Shown piece by piece: positions 26,379-36,813 of a stretch of 64,000 bases of DNA; positions within the stretch are counted from its first letter, which is position 1; the number at the start of each line of letters is the position of its first letter. The notes under the pieces are model-generated. The model was not told the origin of the DNA and ran no database searches. It saw only the letters and a program-made list of their open reading frames with translations. The translations under genes and the position numbers were made by a program. The stretch lies in the NCBI GenBank assembly GCA_024195265.1, contig JAJLRJ010000010.1, positions 21,518,284 through 21,582,283 of the forward strand, written 5' to 3'. Origin of the DNA: Dendrophyllia cribrosa. Taxonomy: Eukaryota; Cnidaria; Anthozoa; Scleractinia; Dendrophylliidae.

Positions 26379-26464
26379 CAGGAGCCGCATCTGTTGAAGC
26401 GCTGGCCTCCTCCAGTTGCTCTTCGTTTTCAACTTCTTCTTCTTCAATTTCAACTTCTCCTTCG
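26379..26464 (-). CDS. piggyBac transposase gene, exon 2 (predicted)
   Basis: An 86-nt exon with an acceptor (ttttattttag) and a donor (cctg|gtgggt). It encodes a Glu-rich acidic stretch followed by ASASTDAAP. In phase with exon 1. Acidic N-terminal regions are common in piggyBac transposases. Confidence 0.48.
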
Positions 26465-26847
26465 CTAAAATAAAATCAAAACAACAATTTTTACGTCCTG
26501 TAACTCAAAATCTGCCACATAAACAAGACAGAAGCTAATACCAAAGCAACGCATCGATCGCCACGCAATCAAAAAATGCATTTCTCCATAACAACAAAAC
26601 AGCTGATCAAGTTACGCGTCATCTTGGATTTCGGATCGCATCGCTCGAAAGGATGTTTTTAGTCAAAATTATGGAGCATTTTACGCCCTTTTTACTCCCG
26701 AAAATGAATTCACGAATAAATGTCAACAAATTTCATGAAACAGGCAAGATCTGAAACGTAAAAATGGGAAACGCGAGGATATCTTCGCATTTCAAAACCA
26801 TGTTCTTGATGGCGCTCCCTTTGCAAAGATTTGTATTGAACACTCAC

Positions 26848-26999
26848 CTTGATTCCTCGCTGCTATTTTCAAGCTGCCGGTCCAAATCACTTTCCTCTCC
26901 ACTATCCATGCCTTCTGGAGTTTCTTCATCGAAAATTCGGGCTAAAACTTCGTCTGGATTGATGAATTCGACCCGCGCTCTCTTAGAAGACGACGCCAT
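26848..26999 (-). CDS. piggyBac transposase gene, first coding exon (predicted)
   Basis: ATG at 26999-26997 begins MASSSKRARVEF and runs through an acidic Asp/Glu/Ser segment (EETPEGMDSGEESDLDRQL) to a strong donor (caag|gtgagtg). The basic patch followed by acidic Ser-rich sequence is typical of PGBD N-termini. An alternative in-frame ATG upstream at 27071 would add 24 residues, but the MASSSK start looks more natural. Confidence 0.5.
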
Positions 27000-27174
27000 G
27001 ATTTCAATTCCGAAATGTAACGCGTGGTCAGGAACGAAAAATTCATTATATATGCTACATTGAAACGTCATAGCTAAAACTTGGCATGTGATTGGCTAAA
27101 TGTAAGTACTCTTTGTTCTCCAAATTTGAAAACAATAGCGTAAAATGCAAGCTCCCTAGCAACAGCGTTGTCAA

Positions 27175-27192
27175 CCGTACGGATCCGTACGG
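27175..27192. repeat. Perfect 18-bp palindrome CCGTACGGATCCGTACGG
   Basis: A perfectly self-complementary 18-bp block about 175 bp upstream of the putative piggyBac start. It could be a transposon sub-terminal motif or a regulatory dyad. Confidence 0.7.
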
Positions 27193-27250
27193 TGGTCACG
27201 CAACCAGCTGGAAATGATTTAGTACATATATAAAATCAGTAAATGGTAGT

Positions 27251-27464
27251 AAATGGTGGAACTCTAATTACATCAATATACCTTGGATAAAAACTAATCT
27301 AACAATAACAAAATAACTAATATATTTAAAAAAGACTAAAATATTTCTTAAACATTTAAATGGTGGAACTCTAATTACATCAATATACCCTGGGTAAAAA
27401 CTAATCTAACAATAACAAAATAACTAATATATTTAAAAAAGACTAAAATATTTCTTAAACATTT
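27251..27464. repeat. Two tandem copies of a 107-bp unit
   Basis: The unit beginning AAATGGTGGAACTCTAATTA at 27251 is repeated almost identically from 27358, with only a few substitutions (for example CCTTGGATAAAA versus CCCTGGGTAAAA). This is a recent local duplication without coding content. Confidence 0.85.
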
Positions 27465-29450
27465 AGGGTCTGCATTTCTAATTGCTACCAATGGAAATAA
27501 AATACTCGAAAGTGTCGCTATAATATATTACAGGAGTGATGATTGCGAATTAACAAAGTTGTATATTGCCTTATCAAACGGCTGAATCTCAGACTCTCGA
27601 CTTTACGAAGACTACGAACAATGTTTTAAGTTTTAAATCCCGAGATCGAGGATCATGATACGCTTATCCAAAATGGTATATATAAGATTCGACAAATCTT
27701 CATGTTTCATTTTGATGTTTTCATGCCCGAAAGGGGTACCTTTTTTAGGCTGGAGGTATATGAAAGAGTAGGGATTTCACGAGTTGAAGTATATGAAAAA
27801 GTAGGGATTTCACGAAGTATAGGAAAAGGTAGTGAAAACACGAGTTGAAGTATGCAAAAAATTAGGGAAAACTGCCATTTAAGTATTATAAAAAGGGCCT
27901 TTAAAAATATATCAAACAGACGCAAGTAAAGGCTATATGAAAGGGGTACCACTTTTCAATGAAAGGTATATGAAAGGGGTAGCATCTGTCAAAAACGGCA
28001 TATGAAAGGGTAAGGGTTTGGACCTCTGGGCGGAGCATCCCCGTACAAAACTTTGTTGAGTGCCCCCCCCCCCCCCCCCCCCCTGGAAAAATGGTGAATA
28101 CCTCCATACGCGACCATCTCTCGTAAGCAACCACATATCCTAAGCGACCACTTTTTCAAGATAAAATTTTTCCAGTCAAATCATTGTAATCCTAGTCTCT
28201 CCCAAGTGAACACCTCTCGTGGCGACCGCGACCACTTTCAACGCTGGTGATTTGAACGTAAGCACCGAAACCGGAAATCAGCACAATGCTTTGTCGTACG
28301 ACTAAGTCAGCCATTAAGGTGCCTGGTTACCAAGACTACCCTTTTAGAAAGAAAATTTTAAAAATAACTAAAACCAACTTGTCATTTTAACAAATGTTTA
28401 TTATGCAGGAGTAACTTTAAACTACAAAAGAGCTAGAAAAAAGGTATATAGAAATAGAGACTCTTTGAATTTGATAAAATTCCTGAGATATGTAACGCCA
28501 GTAGAGAAGATGCCGGCCATAGTTTGTTGTTTTGTTTGGATATTAAGCGGTAGATTAGAATTTGTGTTCAGGCATTAAACAATCGGACATTTGGATAAGA
28601 AAAAGATCAGGATTCGTACAAAGTAAGATATTCTAGATGAGGGTACTGAAACTTAGTTATCAGTTTAAGGTATTTGCTCAGACATTTGCGTAACTTAACA
28701 TTTCACAGCAAAAGTTAAAAAACTGATAGGGTATTTTTCAGTTGATCAATTCTCAGTATCTGTTAATTCCAGGTACCTGTAGCTGACTGAAATGCGAGAA
28801 ACTAAGTATTCCTTTCACTCGGTCGAATTCTATTTCACCATTTTCCACTCTCAAGACGACAGCTGAGCCTGCCTTTGAGGAGAGAGCAAGCAGGTTTTCG
28901 ATCACGCTTTCTTTACTTACCAGTGGTGAGAACTTTGCAATGTTTTACCACTGATACATTGGAGGACTTGGCCGTGAAATGAAACTTGCTCACATTCTCC
29001 TAAATTATGAAAAATGAAAAAAAAAAAAAAAAATCCCAGACAACGATAGTGCGAGAAACGTCCTAGCTAGTTATTATAAAAATAAACTGATTAGATGGAA
29101 TTTCGCTGCATGGTGACCAATTTGTTGAACTATATCCGTGTCGCACCACTAGCTTCGTTTCTCTTTCAGCAAATAGAAAACCATCTTAGAGACATGCACC
29201 ACCAGTAGCTACCAGTCATATGTCAATCACTGGCCTTTACATTCTGAGCTTGGAAATGTTGAATGTTTTGGGGTTGGAATTTAAATTCAATTGTTTGTTT
29301 GTTCACGCTCGACCCAATACAGGGAGTAATTAATCCGTTTTTTTTCCTGTAAATTTGTGATGAATAATACTACGTACTACGGGGAGCAGGGTTAAAGAAA
29401 TTATGAGTGGCCCAGGTTCGAGTCCTGAAATAAACGTCACGTGGTTAATT
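27465..29450. other. Intergenic DNA with a degenerate minisatellite and a C homopolymer
   Basis: Between about 27715 and 28020, variants of GGTATATGAAAGGGGTA recur in degenerate tandem form, followed by a run of about 20 C at 28063-28082. Nearby DNA has repeated GCGACCAC words. No gene is recognised. Confidence 0.5.
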
Positions 29451-29616
29451 GTATATGTTGTGGTTTAATTTTTGTTTTGGTTTGAAAATTCAAACCAGTT
29501 TAATTTTTATTTTCCTTTGTCTCAGATTCATTATCATAATCTAAGACAAAGGAAAACAAAAATCAAACTGGTTTGAAAATTTTTAAACCAAAGAAAAAAT
29601 TGAATCATAACATATA
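29451..29616. mobile_element. Foldback MITE with about 70-bp arms
   Basis: The left arm (29451-29522, containing GGTTTGAAAATTCAAACCAG and TTTCCTTTGTCT) is mirrored by 29543-29616 (AGACAAAGGAAAAC and CTGGTTTGAAAATTTTTAAACC). A 20-bp spacer separates them. No coding sequence. Confidence 0.7.
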
Positions 29617-29679
29617 TATTTTTAATATCAGGGCTTCTCGTCCTTCCTCGTAGGGTTTTTCTCCAACATGTTTTAATAT

Positions 29680-30115
29680 TTCAATATTTGTTCCCAGGCT
29701 CTTTTTTCACTCCGTCACCGGTGTTGGGGTAAATAAAGACCCTGGAAATGACCAGGTGGTAAGCAGTGAACCCGTTTTCTTGGTAACATATCTGCAGGTA
29801 CATGAAATTTTATCGCACAAACATTAGACTTATAAAGCTCTTTGGCTACCAAGAGTGACAAGTTCGAACTTTATATTAAGAAAGAAATCCGTGACAATTT
29901 TAAGAAACAAACAACATCACGTTAAAATACTGCGATTTACCCTTTATTCGAGCGTCACAATGTAGAACTACATCTACAGACTCGAACGTTAGAACAACAA
30001 CACTAATTGGATTAATTACTCATTTCTGGGGTGAAATTGAGGTTCATATAGGTATGCGGAGTATCTTTGTTTGCAGATGGAGGATATGGGATTCTCTGGT
30101 AGGGCCTTTTCTCTG
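29680..30115 (-). repeat. Dispersed repeat family A, copy 2 (inverted)
   Basis: An inverted relative of 20770-21205 with the same order of conserved blocks on the opposite strand. Confidence 0.65.
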
Positions 30116-32801
30116 GTCCTAATTAAGTCATCGACTAAGATCATTACCTTCTTTCCATAGCTGTAGAAATGCATAGCTTTAAGGGAGCAGACATTGCCAA
30201 CCAAGTCAGCAAAACTTCAAGCAAGGACTTTAAAATTAATAAGGTTTTTTTCCTAACAAACATAGGTTAAATATTACCAAGATAAAATGATCTATGAGAA
30301 CAGAACCCCGTGCCCCATGATAATTATTTTTAAACTAATATTAGCTTGAGCCCATGATATGAAGATTATTTGCATTCCCGCTCCCATGACCGCACGGTCC
30401 CATGACCGCACGGTCTCTTTTCCACAGAGAGCAGATATCATATAGCTCTCATCATTGCTCGAGGCATTTTGTTTGTACAGACAAGGGAAATCGCATGTTG
30501 TGCGAGATGCTGTAAAAATAAACATTCAAACTGACCAATCAGGTGTCGGCTTTAAAATAACCGCGCCACCCAACGCAGTATAACACCGAACTAATAACAG
30601 ATTAAAAATACTTTTTATCGGAAGAGGCCCGTGTATGGGGATCTGTTTTCTTAGATTATTTTCTCATGATATTACTTTACAGTCTCCCCAATTAGTAGGG
30701 TACCTGTGCTCGGCTATGACCTTCATTTTTGTATGGATTACAGCCTTTAACTGAGTGCAACACTAACAGCTTATACCACGATAAGAGAAATGGGCAATGT
30801 TTAGACAATGATCGTGAAAGGAAATTCGCAGCAATGTAAAGAAAACCACTCGATACAAACACATAGACTGCGAATACTGCCGCCTGTCGTCGCTCCCGGT
30901 CGCTAGGGGCGTTCGCGAGGCGGCTGTATTCGCAAGCTATACAAACACAATGCACTACGTCTAGTTTCATTGCCCTTCAAACACTAAAAATAATAGAAAA
31001 GCAGCTTAGAGACCACCAGCCATGTGTCATTAATCACTCGCTTTTAATTATACTCTGCGCGTTAAGGAGATTGGATTGTTCTGGATAGGACTTTACTCTG
31101 CTCACAATGGAGTGATCACCCGTCCTGGATATCTTGCTTTTTCCTATTTTGTCGCCTATGGACTAGTAGTGATAAGTGGTGAAACTCAGTGATTCGTGGC
31201 CGGCAGTAGAGATTTCGCCATGGTTAAAACGCCACCAGTGTGGAAAGGGTTTGATTCACGGCTTTGGCGTTTATTTTTCACTGGTTTCCGTCTTTGCTGC
31301 GAGAATGTTTCTTCGAGGAAGTGTCTGGTTTTCCTCCCTCAGCAAAAAAACTAACATTACTACATTTCAATGAGATTTGAAAACATTGACATGATGACAA
31401 TAGCCACTGTGTGTTTTTGCACTACTTCTTTAAATTTTAATATAACGTGTTGTATCACGCCCCTGACGTAACACGGTATTCATTAAAGTGCATAATGTTA
31501 CGCTTCAAAATCAAATCCATCTTTATAGTTGGTTACATAACTATGCCATGAAATAATTTAAATTATATACATGTAGGTCATACTATATACCTCCTAGACT
31601 GTATCAGGGTCCCTTCATCAGTACAGTTATGTAACTCCTTACATCCTCTCAAAATTAACTGCTTTCGAACGTGCTCTCTTTTCTCACTCACTTATGAGGC
31701 AACTAATCCCCTCATAAAGCACCCGAGAATCGGTTGTAGTCACGACTTGGACTTTTCCTACACGGGTGTGCGATTAGGGACTGGTAACCTGTTAAGATAT
31801 GCTAAGGGGTAAACAGCGTAGACATAACATGATTTTATGTGTTTAAAGGCAAATATTTTACTTTCGAAACATCTTTCTCTTTTCTTTTCTCCATTTAAAC
31901 TTGCTCCATTTAAACTAGCCCTGCTAAATTGGATGCCCCTGGATAAATAAATAAATAAATAAATTTCTGTACTCAGTTCTATAATATAAATGGGTACCGG
32001 TGATGGTCCGTTGGTGAATACCTGAAAACTGAGCATTGTAATGGAATAACCTGCGATGGACCAAGAGCGGCAGAATGGGGTACAGACGAACCTCTCCTTA
32101 CAGACACCTCTATTGTACAGTGACTTCTAGCTAATAAGTACTTTATGTACATTTATGTTGGTCCCAGCGAGTACAAAACCCACGTAGTCTCTACCTCTAT
32201 AATATGTAGACCAATGGACACTCGTGCAGCTCTGTCCCTTTGGTATCACTGGTGTCACTTCTGGTGGCGCCTCGAGCCATCCAGGCGTGCAGATGGGCAC
32301 CGGTGATTATTTATCAGGAAAAAAATGTGCAAAAATGTTCTTGGGTAACCTAAGATTACTTAGTTTTCATGTCCACAATTAGCAGAAATGGCAAATCTTC
32401 TTGACACAATAAATATAGTTATTAATAATGTTTATAAGACACTCCTATATATTTTACAATCCTTCACTCCTCTGGGAGTATAACAAATAGTCACCATGCA
32501 TATAATTGATTGCGCGCCTTATCGGACAAATATTAATCGAGACAAAATGCGATAGACAAAGGCAATAGTTTTCATTCCATACAAATTGGAGATCGACGTA
32601 TTGGTAATTTAATTCAGCCGCGTGTTGCCATATTTGTAGTTGTCAAATGTCAAATGACTGTTAAATTAGTGGGTTCGTACAATGCAAGTTGTTATGCATG
32701 GGGATGCTGAAATCTCTATTATTATACATTGGTGTCACTAGCTCGATTTTGATTGGCTATTAGCGCGCGCATTTCCTTGAGCATTTTATAATTGTAAATA
32801 A
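30116..32801. other. Intergenic DNA with repeat family B relatives
   Basis: Between about 31730 and 32370 there are diverged relatives of the 21690-22030 repeat. An AAAT run lies at 31946-31963. No exon was resolved. A CTGATGA block near 31607-31630 resembles a hammerhead core but lacks GAAA. Confidence 0.4.
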
Positions 32802-32923
32802 GGAATCAGAGAATTAACTCTGTGTGTAAATTATAGTGCTAAGATCAACCCATAAAATTTCCTATACTGAGCGTTAGCCTTAGTAAGGAAATGAGGGACC
32901 ACACGAGGGAAAGAAAAAATCTT

Positions 32924-32996
32924 TGACCTCGGTGGGATTCGAACCCACGACCACTGGATTAGATCTTCCGTCGCTCTACCGCTTGAGCCACGAGGC
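32924..32996 (-). repeat. tRNA-like module 1 (left arm)
   Basis: Carries an A box (TGGCTCAAGCGGTAGAGC) and a perfect B box with T stem (GTGGGTTCGAATCCCAC), plus a weak acceptor stem. The anticodon stem does not pair in the canonical way, so this looks like the RNA polymerase III promoter head of a SINE rather than a functional tRNA. Confidence 0.6.
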
Positions 32997-33229
32997 CGTA
33001 TGGGAAAAGATCGTGGGTAATAAGGTGGTAATTCGTGGCAATGAGAATGTGAAGGGTACAAATAAATGTTGAGCCATGTAGCAATGGTGATACAAACAAG
33101 GAATCAGATAATTAACTCCGTGTGTAAATTATATATAGTGCTATATCAACTCATAAATTTCCTTATACTGAGCGTTAGCCCTAGTAAAGGAAATGAGCTG
33201 GACCACACGAGGGAAAGAAAAAAAATCCT

Positions 33230-33312
33230 TGACCTCGGTTGGATTGGAACCTACGACCCCCGGATTAGACCGGATTAGATCTTCCGTCGCTCTACCGCTT
33301 GAGCCACGAGGC
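33230..33312 (-). repeat. tRNA-like module 2 (left arm, with 10-bp duplication)
   Basis: Same module as its neighbours, but with TCTAATCCGG repeated in the anticodon region and a damaged T loop (GGTTCCAATCC). The same insertion and substitution occur in the mirror copy at 34308-34390. Confidence 0.6.
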
Positions 33313-33538
33313 CGTACGGGAGCAGATCGTGGGTAATAAGGTGGTAATTCGTGGCAATGAGAATGTGAAGGGTACAAATAAATGTTGAGCCACGTAGCAC
33401 TGGTGATACAAACTATGGAATCAGACAATTAACTCTGTGTGTAAATTATAGTGCTAAGGTCAACCCATAAATTTCCTTATACTGAGCGTTAGCCTTAGTA
33501 AGGAAATGAGGGACCACACGAGGGAAAGAAAAAATCTT

Positions 33539-33611
33539 TGACCTCGGTGGGATTCGAACCCACGACCTCCGGATTAGATCTTCCGTCGCACTACCGCTTA
33601 AGCCACGAGGC
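33539..33611 (-). repeat. tRNA-like module 3 (left arm)
   Basis: Intact B box and T stem. The A box has one substitution (GTAGTGCG for GTAGAGCG). Closest mirror copy is 34008-34080. Confidence 0.6.
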
Positions 33612-34007
33612 CGTACGGGAGTAAATCGTGGGTAATAAGGTGGTAATTCGTGGCTACAAGAATGTGAATGATACAAATAAATGTTGAGACACGTAGCAAT
33701 GGTGATACAAACAAGGAATCAGAGAATTAACTATATGTGTAAATTATAGTGCTAACGTCAACCCATAAATTTCCGAGATCAAAGATTTTTTCTTTCCCTC
33801 GTGTGGTCCCTCATTTCCGTACTAAGAATAACGCTCAGTATAGGGAAATTTATGGGTTGACCTTAGCACTACAATTTACACACAGAGTTAATTATCTGCT
33901 TCCATAGTTTGTATCACCAGTGCTACGTGGCTCAACATTTATTTGTACCCTTCACATTCTCATTGCCATGAATTACCACCTTATTACCCACGATCTACTC
34001 CCATACT

Positions 34008-34080
34008 GCCTCGTGGCTCAAGCGGTAGAGCGGCGGAAGATCTAATCCGAAGGTCGTGGGTTCGAATCCCACCGAAGTCA
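34008..34080 (+). repeat. tRNA-like module 4 (right arm)
   Basis: GCCTCGTGGCTCAAGCGG start with intact A and B boxes. The anticodon arm is not canonical. Mirror of 33539-33611. Confidence 0.6.
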
Positions 34081-34307
34081 AAGATTTTTTTCTTTCCCTT
34101 GTGTGGTCCCTCATTTCCTTACCAAGGCTAACGCTCAGTATAAGGAAATTTATGGGTTGACCTTAGCACTATAATTTACACACAGAATTAATTGTCTGAT
34201 TCCATAGTTTGTATCACCAGTGCTACGTGGCTCAACATTTATTTGTACCCTTCACATTCTCATTGCCACGAATTACCACCTTATTACCCACGATCTGCTC
34301 CCGTACG

Positions 34308-34390
34308 GCCTCGTGGCTCAAGCGGTAGAGCGACGGAAGATCTAATCCGGTCTAATCCGGGGGTCGTAGGTTCCAATCCAACCGAGGTCA
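34308..34390 (+). repeat. tRNA-like module 5 (right arm, with 10-bp duplication)
   Basis: Carries the same TCTAATCCGG duplication and T-loop change as 33230-33312, which dates the duplication before the inversion. Confidence 0.6.
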
Positions 34391-34622
34391 AGGATTTTTT
34401 TCTTTCCCTCGTGTGGTCCAGCTCATTTCCTTTACTAGGGCTAACGCTCAGTATAAGGAAATTTATGAGTTGATATAGCACTATATATAATTTACACACG
34501 GAGTTAATTATCTGATTCCTTGTTTGTATCACCATTGCTACATGGCTCAACATTTATTTGTACCCTTCACATTCTCATTGCCACGAATTACCACCTTATT
34601 ACCCACGATCTTCTCCCATACG

Positions 34623-34695
34623 GCCTCGTGGCTCAAGCGGTAGAGCGACGGAAGATCTAATCCAGTGGTCGTGGGTTCGAATCCCACCGAGGTCA
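34623..34695 (+). repeat. tRNA-like module 6 (right arm)
   Basis: Mirror of 32924-32996 with intact A and B boxes. The outermost unit of the right arm. Confidence 0.6.
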
Positions 34696-34855
34696 AATAT
34701 TTTTTTCTTTCCCTTGTGTGGTCCCTCATTTCCTTACTGGGGCTAAGTCGCTCAGTATAGGGAAAATTATGGGTTGACTTTGGCACTATACTTTACACAC
34801 AGAGTTAATTCTCCTATTCCTTGTTTGTATCACCAGTGCTACGTGGCTCAACATT

Positions 34856-36029
34856 TAATAGTTTGGAAAGGGTAAATTGATTAATTGATTGGTTGATGGA
34901 TTGATGGATTGATTTATTGATTGACACTGCTTTGGGAAGCTAGCAACTTGGAAATTGAGGTTTCGAATATAACCAATGTATGGGTTTGAATTATCTCAAT
35001 GTGTACAAAAAAAAAAAAAATCTCAATGTGTACATTGCTAAAACCGTTTGTTTCGTTTAAGGGTTTTGTTTTCTCCTAGTTCAAACACCAGCTTCAAGTG
35101 GCGTATAAAATTTCCCGGGTACCTGTAGAGCTAAAATAGAATGTGAAGGATTACTCCAATTTCTAATGTGCCATTCACTATTGTTAGAAACGATTAAAAA
35201 TAATATGAATGAATTGGATTTCACAATAGCAAAAAGAAAATTGTGAATAGAGGGAAAACAGTTTTTATCTCAGAAGGGGGAATGCAGGTTTCTTTCTTCA
35301 CAATTCTTATCAGTGATGTAACATTTGCAATGTTTTAAACACACATATCTTAGGACGCAGCCAATTGGTATAAAAGCTACTTTTTATTTCTCCCGAGACA
35401 ACGAAAAGGAAAGGAAAATAAAATAAAACAACATTGACCGCAAATCGTGCAATTCATAGTTATTGTAAAAAGAAAAAAAAACCAATAGAATCACACTGCA
35501 CGTGAACCAGTTCGTTAGACAATAAGCCAGTTTAAAGACATGCACTATCAGTCATGTGTCAACCACTCGCTGTTATGCTTAAAAGTGGGATTTTTCTGGT
35601 TTGGATAATAAACAATAAACCACTTACATTCATATCTTAATTCGAATTCGTCCTTCCTGATATTGTTTGCCTATAAGGTTGTGATTAGTAAAGAAATCCG
35701 TAGGAGAGGCAGACAAGACGGGTTTGAATCTCGGAAACGACGTCGCAAGAAGGTCGAGTTTGTTTTAGGTTCAGTCTTTTTCGTTGCCCAATTACTTCGT
35801 TTTCACACCTTCTACCTAAAATACAATATCCTTAGAAAATGGTCACACCCACTCAGCCAATCAGTGCCGAGTATTTGTGTGCTCTATATCCCATAAACTG
35901 TCTTAAATTATGTAAAGAGGCGGGGGCTTTGAAAGCCAGGGAAATTGTGGGGTAAAATAACTACTCATTAGTAGGCTCTATATAGAACATACTAATGAAT
36001 TATTTTGTTTTCCTTTGTTTAAAAGCCTA
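34856..36029. other. Intergenic DNA with a TTGA-type microsatellite
   Basis: A degenerate TTGATTGA/ATTGATGG run lies at about 34870-34925. A basic open frame at 35663-35896 has no splice or family support. Confidence 0.4.
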
Positions 36030-36059
36030 ATTAGTATGCTCTATATAGAGCATACTAAT
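36030..36059. repeat. Perfect 30-bp palindrome within a tandem TAGAGCATACTAATGA cluster
   Basis: Bases 36030-36059 are exactly self-complementary around the central CTATATAG. The half-site AGAGCATACTAAT recurs two more times immediately downstream (to about 36105), and a diverged palindrome occurs at about 35966-35996. Confidence 0.8.
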
Positions 36060-36670
36060 GAGAAAATAGAGCATACTAATGAGTATATAGAGCATACTAA
36101 TGAATTACAGGCTGCTAATTTAAACAAAAACAACTTGCAGTTATAAAAATGACAATTTTATTTGAAGTTTTCGCTTTACATAACGTAAGCAAGAGATTAA
36201 TCACCAAAATAACAAAACCAAATTCGACTTAACAGTTTTTAGGGAAAATTAAACGAAAGACTGGTCTCACCGTGCTTTGGAATTCTGTCTCTTTCTCTTT
36301 GCTCAATTTCGTTCACTGTGGTAGGCTTTTGGAAACGTGCATTTTTATCGAATTCATTCCCCAAGCACTCGGATATGTCTACGCTCTCAAAAGCAAGTAA
36401 CTCATGAGTGGCAGAACGGCATCAAGTTCCTTGAGCTCTGTATACTGGCTCATATAGCCGAAGCAAATGAGCCATCAAAACAACAAAGAATAAACAAAGC
36501 TCCAAAGAAAGAAAAGCATTGTTATTCGTAAAATTCTACCAACATTACGGCGACATTCAAAACAAAATAACAACGTGATTCCCAAGTGTGAATGACACAA
36601 TTAAAATACGCTCATAAATACAATCTGCATAAAATATGGTTTCTTCGCGGATGTGACCATTTTCTAAGAC

Positions 36671-36813
36671 GGTTAGACAATGAACGCTCGTGTCCTATGG
36701 GATATAGCGCCTCTCGCATTAGATAGAAGTGCCACTCGGGCTACGCCCTCGTGGCCTTCCATCTATGCTCGAGGCACTATATCCCATAGAACACTCGCGT
36801 TCATTGTCTAACC
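36671..36813. mobile_element. Foldback MITE with about 50-bp arms
   Basis: GGTTAGACAATGAACGC at the left is mirrored by GCGTTCATTGTCTAACC at the right, with further matching inside (CCTATGGGATATAG / CTATATCCCATAG). A GC-rich spacer lies between. Non-coding. Confidence 0.75.

Larger units (their letters stand above)
32802..34855. repeat. 2-kb inverted array of six tRNA-like units
   Basis: Three units of about 300 bp read on the minus strand (32802-33773) and three read on the plus strand (33774-34855), in mirror order. The middle unit of each arm carries the same 10-bp duplication (GGTCTAATCC twice), showing that the whole three-unit block was inverted and duplicated rather than each unit inserting separately. 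Each unit contains one tRNA-like module with A- and B-box sequences. The array is a large near-perfect palindrome centred near 33774. Confidence 0.85.

Noticed and set aside
31590..31640. Possible hammerhead ribozyme (CTGATGA on the minus strand with a short GGG/CCC stem)
   Set aside because: The following core reads GATAC instead of GAAAC and stem I does not pair, so at best it is a decayed relic.
32924..34695. Six functional tRNA genes
   Set aside because: A and B boxes are good, but the anticodon stem does not form and the loop lacks the invariant T before the anticodon, so tRNA-derived repeats are more likely.
35663..35896. Basic nuclear protein exon
   Set aside because: No splice sites, no family motif and no codon character beyond a short Arg/Lys run.
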